A stretch of 64,000 nt of DNA from Lysinibacillus contaminans (GCF_001278945.1 NZ_LGRV01000003.1:1-64000); one strand, 5' to 3'; positions 24,985 to 34,137 are shown, counted from the first letter of the stretch. A program made the numbers and translations. The notes: generated by a model not told the origin, from the letters alone.

Positions 24985-25650
24985 ATGAATTCTATTAATT
25001 TAAAGAAGCAAGCCGCTAAGATTGTATTAGAGAAGAAGAATTTAAAGGGTGTCGTTGCACGTGTTGGGGTTGTGCTAGATATTTCAGGTTCCATGCGTAA
25101 GCTTTATCAAGAAGGTGTCGTACAAGAGACTGTTGAACGAGTGCTTGCCGTAGCAAGTCAGTTTGATGATGATGGGGCTCTTGATGTATGGGTATATGAT
25201 AATGAATTTTCAAGACTGCCTGCAGTAACTGAAAAGGATTTTATTGGGTATGTGGATCGTGAAATTTTAAATAATACGAGTGTGCATAAATTTGGACGTA
25301 ATGATGAACCACAAGTTATGGCAGATGTTATAAAAAAATATGTATATGAAGAGCCAAGTCAGGATCCTGTATTTATTGTTTTCATTAATGATGGGGGTTG
25401 TAGGGCTGGCATTAAACGCTCCATTGTGAAATCATCGAATAAACCTTTGTTTTGGCAGTTCATAGGAATTGGGGAATCGAACTTTGATGTATTACGCAAG
25501 TTAGATACGATGGAAGGACGGGTAGTTGATAATGCTAATTTCTTTCATCTAGAAAGTATGGAAGCTGTCAGTGATGAACAGTTATATGAGCAATTACTCG
25601 AGGAGTTTCCAGTGTGGCTAAAAGAAGCAAAAGAAAAACAGATTATGTAA
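24985..25650 (+). CDS. Von Willebrand factor A domain protein (TerF-like)
   Basis: A 221-residue protein made up mostly of one VWA domain. The MIDAS motif is GVVLDISGSMRKL (DISGS 32-36), with later ligands likely in WVYDNEFSRLP and FINDGGCRAG. It resembles the vWA_TerF domain of tellurite-resistance clusters. No terD, terC or telA gene is nearby, so its partner is unclear. It starts 11 nt after GGGGGTG. It lies alone between the repeat region and a hydrolase gene. A small GTGAT/ATCAC inverted repeat occurs just after it. Confidence 0.8.
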   Translation: MNSINLKKQAAKIVLEKKNLKGVVARVGVVLDISGSMRKLYQEGVVQETVERVLAVASQFDDDGALDVWVYDNEFSRLPAVTEKDFIGYVDREILNNTSVHKFGRNDEPQVMADVIKKYVYEEPSQDPVFIVFINDGGCRAGIKRSIVKSSNKPLFWQFIGIGESNFDVLRKLDTMEGRVVDNANFFHLESMEAVSDEQLYEQLLEEFPVWLKEAKEKQIM

Positions 25651-25736
25651 AAAGGCACTTTTGACGCGATTGTGATCGACTTTATCACAAGTTATTATCC
25701 AATTACTAGAATTTTCTATCATGAAGGGGTGGGGCA

Positions 25737-26567
25737 ATGGAGCAATTGCTTGTGGATGTAGGGGGAAGAAATTTAGCGGTCACAATGGATGGACAAGGCG
25801 AGAATACGATTGTTTTCTTGCATGGTTTAACAGGACATCAGTATAATTTTTATCATTTAGTCCAGCTGTTGAAAAATAATTTTAAAACGGTGACAGTAGA
25901 TTTGGCAGGGCGGGGGGAGAGTGACCCGTCAGAAAAAAGTTCCCTGCAACAGCATGCAAGAGACGTAAAAGTACTATTAGAAAAACTGGCAATAGAGGAG
26001 CCAATACTTATTGGTCATTCCATGGGTGCCTTTATCACATCGATTATTGCTAGTGAGTATCCACATATAAAAGGGGTAGTGTATTTAGACGGTGCCTGTA
26101 AAGTTGACCCTGTACTTAGCGCAGCGCTACAGCCGTCTCTAAGTAGGCTCCAAAAAATGTACGATACAAAAAAACAGTACTTGCAAGAAATGCAACAACT
26201 ATATGCACTGTTAGGTATTACTTGGACGGAAGAAATCGAAAAAGCGGTATTGTATGAAGTTGTAGAGACGGATGGCATATGGAAAAGTAAAATGAATGTC
26301 CGCAATATAAATGAAGATTTACAAGGTTTTGCAGATTATAATCCGAAAGCAATCGCAGAAAAAGTGGAATGTCCCGTGCTGTTAGTGACAGCAACAGGCA
26401 ATATTGGTCCTTTACCTGCATTGTTTGCACCACATTTTTTTGAAGACACGAAGAACTATACGAAAAACATTAAAACATTAGTAACGCCAAGCAATCATTA
26501 CACGATGGTGGGTACTCATCAGCCGGACATGAATCAAGCTGTTTATGATTTTGTGAAACTATTATAA
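25737..26567 (+). CDS. Alpha/beta hydrolase of unknown substrate
   Basis: A 276-residue protein with HGLTGHQYNFY (oxyanion region), DLAGRGESD, nucleophile elbow IGHSMGAFI (S95) and a C-terminal SNHYTMVGTHQPD that supplies His. It resembles 3-oxoadipate enol-lactonase/MhpC-type hydrolases only in general fold. AAGGGGTGGGGCA precedes the ATG. Its terminator is shared with the convergent pckA. Confidence 0.82.
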   Translation: MEQLLVDVGGRNLAVTMDGQGENTIVFLHGLTGHQYNFYHLVQLLKNNFKTVTVDLAGRGESDPSEKSSLQQHARDVKVLLEKLAIEEPILIGHSMGAFITSIIASEYPHIKGVVYLDGACKVDPVLSAALQPSLSRLQKMYDTKKQYLQEMQQLYALLGITWTEEIEKAVLYEVVETDGIWKSKMNVRNINEDLQGFADYNPKAIAEKVECPVLLVTATGNIGPLPALFAPHFFEDTKNYTKNIKTLVTPSNHYTMVGTHQPDMNQAVYDFVKLL

Positions 26568-26575
26568 TATGAACA

Positions 26576-26607
26576 AAAGAGGAGACGAATTTAATCGTCT
26601 CCTCTTT
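26576..26607. terminator. Bidirectional terminator between hydrolase and pckA
   Basis: AAAGAGGAGACGA pairs perfectly with TCGTCTCCTCTTT with A and T tracts at the ends, so it can serve both converging genes. Confidence 0.85.
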
Positions 26608-26616
26608 GAATGCGTC

Positions 26617-28203
26617 TTATTTTAAAGGACCGCCTTGTTTAATGATTGCTTCAGAAACGTTTGAGAATTTCTTGAAGTTTTCATTGAATAAACCAGCAAG
26701 TTCAGCTGATTTTACATCATAAGCTGCTTTATCTGCCCATGCATCACGAGGATTAAGTACTTCAGTTGGAACACCTTCAACAGCTGTTGGGATGTGTAAG
26801 CCAAATACAGAATCTTGCGTTGTTTCAACGTTGTTTAATTTACCGTCGATTGCTGCACGTACCATTGTACGAGTGTAAGAAAGCTTCATACGGCTACCTG
26901 TACCGTATTCGCCGCCAGTCCAACCAGTGTTCACTAGGAATACTTGTGCACCGTGCTCGTCAATTTTTTGACCTAACATTTCAGCGTAAACTGTTGCTGG
27001 AAGTGGTAGGAACGGAGAACCGAAGCATGTAGAGAATACTGGTTCAGGCTCTGTAACACCACGTTCTGTACCAGCAAGTTTTGAAGTGAACCCGCTTAGG
27101 AAGTGGTACATTGCTTGTTCTTTTGTTAATTTACTGATTGGAGGTAATACACCAAATGCGTCAGCTGTTAAGAAGACGATTGTTTTTGGGTGACCTGCAA
27201 CAGATGGGTCAACAATATTTTCGATAAATTGTATTGGGTAAGCAACACGAGTGTTTTCAGTTAATGAGATGTTATCATAGTCACATATGCGTGTTTCCGG
27301 ATCAACAACAACGTTTTCTAATACAGAACCGAAACGGATTGCATGGTAAATTTCTGGCTCTTTTTCTTCTGAAAGATTAACAGTTTTTGCGTAACAGCCG
27401 CCTTCAATATTGAATACGCCATTATCAGACCACCCGTGCTCGTCATCACCGATTAATTTGCGGTCAGCATCTGCTGATAACGTCGTTTTACCAGTACCAG
27501 ATAATCCGAAGAATAATGCTACATCGCCTGCTTCACCAACGTTTGCTGAACAGTGCATTGAAAGGATACCTTGTTGTGGTAATAAGTAGTTCATGATACC
27601 GAAAATCGATTTTTTCATTTCGCCAGCATACTCAGTACCACCGATTAAGATGATTTTTTTCTCAAGAGACACGATAATGAATGTTTCAGAAGCTGTGCCA
27701 TCAACAGCAGGGTCTGCTTTGAAGTTAGGAGCTGAAACGATTGTGAAGTCTGCAACGTGAGATGCTAATTCTTCTTCAGTTGGACGGATAAATAATTGAT
27801 GAACGAAAAGGTTGTGCCAAGCGTATTCGTTAATCACTTGGATGCTTAATTGTGAGTCCTTATCAGCGCCGGCAAAGCCCTTGAAAACGAAAAGTTCATC
27901 TTTTTCTTTTAAGTAGTTCACTACTTTTACATATAAGTTATCAAAAACTTCAGATGATATTGGTTGGTTTACATTACCCCAATCAATTTGATCTTTTGAG
28001 TCTGCTTCTTCTACAGTATATTTATCTTTAGGTGAACGACCAGTGTATTTACCAGTTTCTGCGCGAACTGCGCCATCTACTGTTAACATTGCTTCACCGC
28101 GAGATGTAGCTTTTTCTACGAGTTGTGGTACTGAAAGTTGAACTTTAATGTTCCCGCCGCTTAATAATTCCTTCAGTTCGTTTGCGATTTCTACTGAATT
28201 CAT
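26617..28203 (-). CDS. pckA: Phosphoenolpyruvate carboxykinase (ATP)
   Basis: Gluconeogenic enzyme converting oxaloacetate and ATP to PEP, CO2 and ADP. The 528-residue product has [11 protein letters not shown], the PEPCK-specific [14 protein letters not shown], the P-loop [13 protein letters not shown], the metal-binding [16 protein letters not shown], and [15 protein letters not shown]. It is divergent from metK, as in B. subtilis. The leader carries a perfect TCCCTGA/TCAGGGA palindrome (28233-28247). Confidence 0.97.
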   Translation of the reverse strand: MNSVEIANELKELLSGGNIKVQLSVPQLVEKATSRGEAMLTVDGAVRAETGKYTGRSPKDKYTVEEADSKDQIDWGNVNQPISSEVFDNLYVKVVNYLKEKDELFVFKGFAGADKDSQLSIQVINEYAWHNLFVHQLFIRPTEEELASHVADFTIVSAPNFKADPAVDGTASETFIIVSLEKKIILIGGTEYAGEMKKSIFGIMNYLLPQQGILSMHCSANVGEAGDVALFFGLSGTGKTTLSADADRKLIGDDEHGWSDNGVFNIEGGCYAKTVNLSEEKEPEIYHAIRFGSVLENVVVDPETRICDYDNISLTENTRVAYPIQFIENIVDPSVAGHPKTIVFLTADAFGVLPPISKLTKEQAMYHFLSGFTSKLAGTERGVTEPEPVFSTCFGSPFLPLPATVYAEMLGQKIDEHGAQVFLVNTGWTGGEYGTGSRMKLSYTRTMVRAAIDGKLNNVETTQDSVFGLHIPTAVEGVPTEVLNPRDAWADKAAYDVKSAELAGLFNENFKKFSNVSEAIIKQGGPLK

Positions 28204-28232
28204 CGATTAAATACCATCCTTTTTTATAGTAT

Positions 28233-28247
28233 TCCCTGAGTCAGGGA
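28233..28247 (-). promoter_or_regulatory. Palindrome in the pckA leader, candidate operator
   Basis: TCCCTGA-G-TCAGGGA is a perfect 7-bp inverted repeat. It lies about 15-30 nt downstream of a likely start site set by TATACT (minus strand, 28269-28274) and 30 nt before the pckA ATG. The position suits a repressor. It does not look like the CcpN or CcpA consensus as I remember them. Confidence 0.45.
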
Positions 28248-28357
28248 TTTTTTCTTAATTTCAAAAATAGTATAACACAATTGACTAAATAATCTATACT
28301 AATTCAAGAATTAATTTTTGCGAATTTATTACAATTAAAAAAAACGTCATAAAATAT

Positions 28358-28386
28358 TTGACATAGAGTACTGTTTTGCGTAACAT
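28358..28386 (+). promoter_or_regulatory. Sigma-A promoter of the metK leader
   Basis: TTGACA, a 17-bp spacer and TAACAT lie just upstream of the S-box aptamer. Confidence 0.75.
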
Positions 28387-28403
28387 GTGGAATTGAACGG
28401 ATA

Positions 28404-28523
28404 CTCTTATCCCGAGCTGGTGGAGGGTCAGGCCCTATGAAACCCGGCAACCTGCATGAACTATTTCACTTTATGCGTTGGTGCCAACCTGATGCAAGGG
28501 GAATTTCCCTTGAACGATAAGAG
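28404..28523 (+). ncRNA. S-box (SAM-I) riboswitch aptamer
   Basis: CTCTTATC and GATAAGAG close P1. The conserved core CGAGCTGGTGGAGGGTCAGG, CCCTATGAAACCCGGCAACC and GGTGCCAA are all readable. SAM binding stabilises the anti-antiterminator and ends transcription, so metK is expressed when SAM is scarce. Confidence 0.96.
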
Positions 28524-28541
28524 TGAAAGGTTACGAAATTA

Positions 28542-28586
28542 CAAATCCTTTCCTCATGTACAAGCGTGGGCAGAGGATTTTTTTAT
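28542..28586 (+). terminator. Riboswitch-controlled terminator upstream of metK
   Basis: AAATCCT pairs with AGGATTT across a long internal segment and runs into T7. It follows the aptamer by about 20 nt and should be the expression platform. Confidence 0.75.
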
Positions 28587-28710
28587 TTGTAAAAATAGCT
28601 ACCGTCGTAACGATAATTATTTTCTTCCTTATTATAAGTAAGGATGAGCCTTTCGAAATCCTCGTGTTAAAAGCAGCAACGGCTTGAAGTTCTATCCTTT
28701 TGGAGCGAAC

Positions 28711-28738
28711 TTGACATGGGTAATGAGTACCGTATTAA
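28711..28738 (+). promoter_or_regulatory. Candidate second promoter between riboswitch and metK
   Basis: TTGACA and TATTAA are 16 bp apart, 42 nt before the metK start and beyond the riboswitch terminator. If active, it would give SAM-independent expression. Confidence 0.4.
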
Positions 28739-28779
28739 TTTCGCGAGCACTATTCGCAAGAGTAATAGGAGGAAACCAA

Positions 28780-29976
28780 ATGACAAACCGTCGACTGTTT
28801 ACATCAGAGAGTGTGACAGAAGGACATCCAGATAAAATTTGCGACCAAATTTCGGACGCAATTTTAGATGCCATATTAGCAGAAGATCCAAATGCACGTG
28901 TAGCGTGTGAAACGACTGTAACAACAGGCTTAGTATTAGTAGCAGGAGAAATCACTACTTCTACATATGTAGATATTAAAGGTGTCGTACGCGATACTGT
29001 AGCAGAAATTGGCTACACTCGTGGGAAGTATGGTTTTGATGCAGAAAATTTAGCTGTGCTTGTCGCAATCGGTGAGCAATCTCCAGATATTGCACAAGGT
29101 GTTGACCAAGCATTAGAATCACGCGAAGGTACAATGACAGATGATGACATCGAAGCGATTGGCGCAGGAGATCAAGGGTTAATGTTCGGTTACGCATGTA
29201 ACGAAACACCTGAACTTATGCCATTACCAATCAGCTTAGCACATAAATTGGCTCGTCGTTTAACAGAAGTACGTAAATCAGGTGAACTATCTTACTTACG
29301 TCCAGATGGTAAAACACAAGTAACGATTGAATATGATGAAAATAACCACCCAGTTCGTGTGGATACAATTGTTATTTCAACACAACATGATGAAGATGTG
29401 ACACTTGAACAAATTCAAGCAGATTTAAAAGCAGTTGTTATTGCACCAGTTGTACCAAGTGAATTACTTGATGCAAATACAAAATATTTCATTAATCCAA
29501 CTGGTCGCTTTGTAATCGGTGGACCTAAAGGTGATGCAGGTCTTACAGGACGTAAAATCATCGTTGACACGTATGGCGGTTATGCACGTCATGGCGGTGG
29601 TGCATTCTCTGGTAAGGACGCTACAAAAGTTGACCGTTCAGCAGCGTATGCAGCACGTTATGTGGCGAAAAATATCGTCGCAGCAGGACTTGCAGATCGT
29701 GCAGAAGTGCAACTTGCGTATGCAATCGGCGTAGCACAGCCTGTGTCAATTGCTGTTGATACATTCGGAACTGGTAAAGTAAAAGAAAGCCAAATCGTTG
29801 AATGGATTCGAGAATACTTCGACCTTCGTCCAGCAGGCATTATTAAAATGCTTGACCTACGTCGCCCAATTTACAAACAAACAGCAGCATATGGTCATTT
29901 CGGTCGTAATGATTTAGATGTACCATGGGAAAAGACAGATAAAGCTGACGAATTAAGAGCTAAAGCTGGTCTGTAA
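28780..29976 (+). CDS. metK: S-adenosylmethionine synthase
   Basis: Makes SAM from methionine and ATP. The 398-residue protein has all family motifs: [57 protein letters not shown] (in parts), [19 protein letters not shown] and [18 protein letters not shown]. The frame is open from 28684, but ATG 28780 follows AGGAGG and matches other MetK starts. It is preceded by an S-box leader and followed by a strong terminator. Confidence 0.97.
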   Translation: MTNRRLFTSESVTEGHPDKICDQISDAILDAILAEDPNARVACETTVTTGLVLVAGEITTSTYVDIKGVVRDTVAEIGYTRGKYGFDAENLAVLVAIGEQSPDIAQGVDQALESREGTMTDDDIEAIGAGDQGLMFGYACNETPELMPLPISLAHKLARRLTEVRKSGELSYLRPDGKTQVTIEYDENNHPVRVDTIVISTQHDEDVTLEQIQADLKAVVIAPVVPSELLDANTKYFINPTGRFVIGGPKGDAGLTGRKIIVDTYGGYARHGGGAFSGKDATKVDRSAAYAARYVAKNIVAAGLADRAEVQLAYAIGVAQPVSIAVDTFGTGKVKESQIVEWIREYFDLRPAGIIKMLDLRRPIYKQTAAYGHFGRNDLDVPWEKTDKADELRAKAGL

Positions 29977-29981
29977 TGATG

Positions 29982-30021
29982 AAAGGGGAACTAAGAAATT
30001 ATCTTAGTTCCCCTTTTTTTC
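29982..30021 (+). terminator. Terminator of metK
   Basis: AAAGGGGAACTAAGA pairs perfectly with TCTTAGTTCCCCTTT and T7 follows. Confidence 0.93.
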
Positions 30022-30082
30022 ATTGTTAAGGAAATTATAGATTTATTAATTGTGGATAACCTAGGGCATAGTTGTCGTCTAG

Positions 30083-30254
30083 GCTAAAGCGCTACATCCT
30101 CGAGGTCGCGGTCTGCTCCCACGGGCAAAAGTGGTGAAACGCATACTTTTGCTTCGGGTTCGCAAGCAGCTGAGGCTCACACGATGTGAGTCATTTCGGC
30201 AATGCCACATGGATGTGGCGTTTTTGCCGATCGGATGTAAACGAGCGCTTTAGC
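30083..30254. repeat. GC-richer multi-hairpin element with 11-bp terminal inverted repeats
   Basis: GCTAAAGCGCT (30083-30093) and AGCGCTTTAGC (30244-30254) are perfect inverted ends. Inside are perfect hairpins GCAAAAGT/ACTTTTGC (30125-30152), CTCACA/TGTGAG (30176-30190) and GCCACAT/ATGTGGC (30204-30219). The last is flanked by GGCA and TTTTTGCC. No plausible protein is encoded. It fits a small structured intergenic repeat or MITE-like element that ends at the ytoA stop. Confidence 0.7.
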
Positions 30255-30258
30255 GCAT

Positions 30259-30774
30259 TTATTCTTTTTGTAGTGATTTATAGTATTGTCCTTTTTCAGC
30301 GTATTCACGAACAATGCGTTCCATATCTTCTTTATCTTCTGCATTCAATTCACGAACAACTTTTGCTGGTCGCCCTAATGCTAAGCTATTTGGCGGAATT
30401 ACCTTACCAGGTGGCACGAGGCTACCTGCGCCGATAAAAGCACCTTCACCAATTTCAGCCCCGTCTAAAATAATTGAGCCCATACCAATTAGTGCATTTT
30501 TGCGAATCGTACAGCTATGTAGGGTTACTTGATGACCAATTGTTACTTCATCCTCAATTATTAGCGGGTATTTAGGACTTTGATGTAAGCAGCAAAGGTC
30601 TTGAATACTTACACGTTTACCGATAATTGTAGGAGATACATCTCCACGAATAACCGTATTAAACCAAATTGTTGTTTCAGCTCCAATTGTGACGTCTCCC
30701 GTAATAGTCGCATAGTCTGCGATAAAAACAGAGGGATCGATATTAGGAGTTTTATCTTTAAAAGGGTAGATCAA
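30259..30774 (-). CDS. ytoA: Gamma-carbonic anhydrase-like hexapeptide protein
   Basis: A 171-residue left-handed beta-helix protein. Repeated hexapeptides (IGAETTIWFNTVIRGDVSPT, IGKRVSIQDLCCLHQSP, IEDEVTIGHQVTLHSCTIRK, IGMGSIILDGAEIGEGAFIG) and His in CLHQSP, TIGHQ and TLHSC match the YrdA/gamma-CA zinc site. The activity is not certain; many such proteins have no proven carbonic anhydrase activity. The start is TTG (TTG ATC TAC) after AAAGAGGCGATTTA. Confidence 0.88.
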   Translation of the reverse strand: MIYPFKDKTPNIDPSVFIADYATITGDVTIGAETTIWFNTVIRGDVSPTIIGKRVSIQDLCCLHQSPKYPLIIEDEVTIGHQVTLHSCTIRKNALIGMGSIILDGAEIGEGAFIGAGSLVPPGKVIPPNSLALGRPAKVVRELNAEDKEDMERIVREYAEKGQYYKSLQKE

Positions 30775-31137
30775 ATAAATCGCCTCTTTTCTTTTTGTGA
30801 TGTGATATTATCGTATCAAATACGCAAGATATTGGAAAGTTGAAAATAAACTACACCTTAGTGCAATTGTACTTGAAGCTACATTTTTATACATAAAAAT
30901 GTTACATCCAGATTTTGCATCGTGCTTACTTGGTATATTCCTTTACAATAAAGATAGTAGCCTGAGATTGCTGCATCCATAAGAAAACGACTAACGTGCT
31001 TACATCATGTGGGTCCATAACTATATTGCGGTTTAACATTATTCGACGATTATTTGGACATATCGTCGAATAATGTAAAAAATCCATGATATTCGTTATA
31101 ATAATTGAGTAACTAAGTTTCAGGAGGAGTATGTTAA
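30775..31137. other. Divergent ytoA-ytpA spacer with two perfect palindromes
   Basis: No gene is visible. ACATTTTTAT-AC-ATAAAAATGT (30881-30902) is a perfect inverted repeat. CATTATTCGACGAT (31037-31050) and ATCGTCGAATAATG (31062-31075) are a 14-bp perfect inverted repeat around an 11-nt loop, 62 nt before ytpA. Neither has a T run, so terminators are unlikely. Confidence 0.75.
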
Positions 31138-31944
31138 ATGTGGAAATGGGAAGCTGATGGACAAGCCAAGGCTGTAGTTGCCGTTCTTCATGGTGCTTAT
31201 GAAAATCATCGCTGGTATGCGTGGCTTATAGAAAAACTTAGAATGGAAGGCTTCCACGTTGTTATGGGGGATTTACCGAATCATGGGACAAATCTGCAGT
31301 TTTCACGTGTCCATGATGAAGAATTTAAAGAATATAATAAATATACAAGACAGCTCATAGAAAATGCTTTTTCTTATGAGTTACCTGTTTTTATAATTGG
31401 TCATGGATTAGGTGCAACACTGGCACTGCATATGATGCAAAAGAAAAAGTATGAGTGTGCAGGGATTATTTTAAGTTCGCCCTGGCTGCAATTAAAACTA
31501 CAACCAGGAAAGTTATCCAACGCTTTAATTTCTATAAGTGCATTAACTGCGAATATGAAAATGACACATGAAATTGATTTTGGTAAATTAACACGCAGTG
31601 TTGAAGGTAAAGAAGAGATGAAAGACGATTTCCCTTTTTTGACGGTTGTCTCCGTAAAATGGTATCGTGAGCTGCAAATGATGATGAAAAATATAATAGT
31701 TATACCTAAAGGTGACTTTCCGAATAGACCTATGCTTGTGATGACTGGCGAAAGGGACGCAATTACAGATTCAAGAATGGCTCGTTACTGGCTATATCAG
31801 CAGGAATTAACGGAAATTCAATATAAAGAGTGGCCTAAAAGTTATCATAATCTATTTCACGAAGTAGAGCGTGAAGAGATTTTTATTTATATGAAGGATT
31901 TTATGAATAACGTTTTACGATCAGTAGGATATATAATTAAATAA
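31138..31944 (+). CDS. ytpA: YtpA-like alpha/beta hydrolase lacking the catalytic serine
   Basis: Along its 268 residues it matches B. subtilis YtpA, a putative lysophospholipase linked to bacilysocin (by recollection): VVAVLHGAYENHRWYAWLIE, VVMGDLPNHGT, AGIILSSPWL, VSVKWYREL and EWPKSYHNLFHEVEREEI. At the nucleophile elbow, however, it reads IIGHGLGATLAL; codon GGA puts Gly90 where GHSMGG has Ser. The acid (GERDAITD) and base (YHNLFHE) contexts remain. Either the enzyme is inactive or it serves a non-hydrolytic role. CAGGAGGAG precedes the ATG. A sequencing change cannot be excluded. Confidence 0.85.
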   Translation: MWKWEADGQAKAVVAVLHGAYENHRWYAWLIEKLRMEGFHVVMGDLPNHGTNLQFSRVHDEEFKEYNKYTRQLIENAFSYELPVFIIGHGLGATLALHMMQKKKYECAGIILSSPWLQLKLQPGKLSNALISISALTANMKMTHEIDFGKLTRSVEGKEEMKDDFPFLTVVSVKWYRELQMMMKNIIVIPKGDFPNRPMLVMTGERDAITDSRMARYWLYQQELTEIQYKEWPKSYHNLFHEVEREEIFIYMKDFMNNVLRSVGYIIK

Positions 31945-32071
31945 TCAATTTCCCTCCCTATTTTAATAGTACTTTTCTAAAATAATAGTAACCCAAAAAC
32001 AATATTGTAATTTTCAGAAAAATGTAATACTATTATGTCTTAATCACAAGATTAGTATAGGGAGGGATAAG

Positions 32072-33532
32072 GTGGAAAATTTAGTAAAGATATTAAATGA
32101 TATTTTATGGGGTCCGTGGTTAGTCTATGGAATTCTAATCGTGGGTGTATTATTCACCATAATGACGAGGTTTGTACAAGTCAGACTTGTAAAAGACAGT
32201 ATTCTTTTAATGATAAGAGGAGAGAAGTCTGAAGAAGGGGTATCTTCATTCGAAGCGTTATCAATGGCTTTAGCAGGTCGTGTTGGTACCGGAAATATCG
32301 TTGGTACAGCATCTGCCATTGCGTTTGGTGGACCAGGGGCAATTTTCTGGATGTGGGTGACGGCTTTTATTGGTGCTTCGACAGCTTTTGTAGAGTCGAC
32401 ATTAGCACAAATATATAAAGAAAAACGCGGCGGTGTATATCGTGGTGGGCCTGCGTACTATATTGAAAAAGGCACAGGGAAAAAATGGTTTGGTGCATTA
32501 TTTGCCATTGCGGCGCTTTTAGCAACGGGTATTTTAATGCCAGGGGTTCAATCCAACGCAATCTCATCTGCAGTTGAAAATGCATTTGGAATTGAAATGT
32601 GGGTAACAGGATTAGCGATCGTATCGTTATTAGCATTCATCATTATTGGTGGTGTTAAACGTATTGCGAGTGCGGCGACTTTAATAGTACCATTCATGGC
32701 AATTGCTTATATTTTGTTAGCATTAGTTGTGATTTTTATGAATATTTCAGATGTTCCTGCAGTTTTTAGTCTAATTTTCCGCAGTGCATTTGGTGCTGAT
32801 GCGGTATTTGGAGGTTTGATTGGTTCTGCCATTGCTTGGGGTGTGAAACGAGCAATCTATTCAAACGAAGCGGGACAAGGTAACGGTGCTCACCCAGCAG
32901 CAGCTGCAGAAGTATCTCACCCAGCAAAACAAGGTTTAGTACAAGCATTTTCTGTTTATATTGATACATTATTCGTATGTTCGGCTACAGCGTTAATGAT
33001 TTTATTTATGGGTACATATAATGTCCAAGATGGTAGCTCAACTGGCCCGATGATTGAAGAGAACGTACCAAATATGACGTACTCTGACTTCACACAAGGT
33101 GCAGTAAACGGAGCTTTCCCATCATTAAATAACTTTGGTTCAGCTTTCGTTGCGATTGCATTATTCTTCTTTGCTTTCACAACTATTATGTCATATTACT
33201 ATATTGCTGAAACGAATGCTTCCTACTTATTTAGGGGTAGTAAGGAGAAAATAGCCATTTGGGTTGTGAAATGTATTGTTATTGTAGCAACATTCTATGG
33301 GACAGTACGTACCTCTGACCTTGCTTGGGCGTTCGGTGACGTTGGACTTGGTCTGATGGTTTGGGTCAATGTCCTCGGTATGTTGCTCATGACAAAGCCA
33401 GCCATGCTCGCATTAAAAGATTATGAGCGACAGAAAAAAGAGGGGAAAGATCCAGTTTTTGATCCTCGTACTTTAGGAATTAAAGATGCAGATTTTTGGA
33501 TTGAATATAACGATAAACGTAATAAAAAATAA
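32072..33532 (+). CDS. Alanine/glycine:cation symporter (AGCS family)
   Basis: A 486-residue Na+ or H+-coupled amino-acid symporter with about 10-11 membrane spans. Family motifs are SFEALSMALAGRVGTGNIVG, GGPGAIFWMWVTAFIGAST, RGGPAYYIEKG, AIYSNEAGQGNGAHPAAAAEV and FAFTTIMSYYYIAETN. It starts at GTG 32072 after GGAGGGATAA. Substrate (Ala, Gly or Gln) cannot be told from sequence. It is single between ytpA and a bidirectional terminator. Confidence 0.92.
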   Translation: MENLVKILNDILWGPWLVYGILIVGVLFTIMTRFVQVRLVKDSILLMIRGEKSEEGVSSFEALSMALAGRVGTGNIVGTASAIAFGGPGAIFWMWVTAFIGASTAFVESTLAQIYKEKRGGVYRGGPAYYIEKGTGKKWFGALFAIAALLATGILMPGVQSNAISSAVENAFGIEMWVTGLAIVSLLAFIIIGGVKRIASAATLIVPFMAIAYILLALVVIFMNISDVPAVFSLIFRSAFGADAVFGGLIGSAIAWGVKRAIYSNEAGQGNGAHPAAAAEVSHPAKQGLVQAFSVYIDTLFVCSATALMILFMGTYNVQDGSSTGPMIEENVPNMTYSDFTQGAVNGAFPSLNNFGSAFVAIALFFFAFTTIMSYYYIAETNASYLFRGSKEKIAIWVVKCIVIVATFYGTVRTSDLAWAFGDVGLGLMVWVNVLGMLLMTKPAMLALKDYERQKKEGKDPVFDPRTLGIKDADFWIEYNDKRNKK

Positions 33533-33535
33533 ATG

Positions 33536-33568
33536 AAAATCCGTAGCGTTAGCCGCTACGGATTTTTT
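33536..33568. terminator. Bidirectional terminator between the symporter and mnmM
   Basis: AAAATCCGTAGCG pairs perfectly with CGCTACGGATTTT, with A and T tracts on both sides. Confidence 0.85.
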
Positions 33569-34137
33569 GGTAGTTCTTTCATTTTTTCTAAAGCAATAAC
33601 AAAAGGTGGGTCATTTTGTTGGTTTAGAAATTCGTATTTTAATACATGTACATATTTTTGTGGAAGTGTACTTACATAGTCAATTACTGTATCGCGTTCT
33701 TCCTTACCACCTGGGTGGCCGTGATAAATCACAAGCACAATCAGACCACCGATTTTAAGCAATCCTAGTAAATCTTCAATAGCTTGAATCGTCGTGTTCG
33801 GCTTTGTAATAATATCATGGTTACTACCAGGTAAATAGCCAAGATTAAAAATAGCAGCGGCTACTGGCTTTTGTACATGTTTTGCAACTTGTTCATGCCC
33901 TGCATGTAGGACAAGTGCCCGGTGCTCTAATGAATGATCAAGTAAGCGATGTAATGTTGCATCGACTGCTGACTTTTGTACGTCAAATGCGTATACTTGT
34001 CCGCCATCCCCAACTAGTTGAGCGAGAAACAATGTATCATGTCCGTTACCAGCTGTTGCATCCACGACAGTATCGCCTTCTTCAATGGCTTCTTTTAATA
34101 GCTGTTGTGCATATTGTAAAACGCGTTGTAACTTCAT
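33556..34137 (-). CDS. mnmM: tRNA 5-aminomethyluridine methyltransferase (YtqB)
   Basis: A class I SAM-dependent methyltransferase of 193 residues: motif I is VVDATAGNGHDTLFLA, followed by VYAFDVQKSAVDATL, AAIFNLGYLPG (the NxxYLPG motif) and LVIYHGHPGGKEERD. B. subtilis YtqB has been described as MnmM, which methylates nm5U34 to mnm5U34 in tRNA. Its ATG overlaps the stop of the upstream ytqA/mnmL gene by four bases, so the two modification enzymes are coupled. Earlier annotations call it rRNA methyltransferase. Confidence 0.9.
   Translation of the reverse strand: MKLQRVLQYAQQLLKEAIEEGDTVVDATAGNGHDTLFLAQLVGDGGQVYAFDVQKSAVDATLHRLLDHSLEHRALVLHAGHEQVAKHVQKPVAAAIFNLGYLPGSNHDIITKPNTTIQAIEDLLGLLKIGGLIVLVIYHGHPGGKEERDTVIDYVSTLPQKYVHVLKYEFLNQQNDPPFVIALEKMKELPKNP

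Noticed and set aside
28456..28683. 61-codon frame in the metK leader
   Set aside because: It covers the S-box aptamer and terminator, which explain the sequence better.
30186..30437. 83-codon plus-strand frame overlapping ytoA
   Set aside because: Antisense to the well-supported ytoA and partly inside the structured repeat; no homology recognised.
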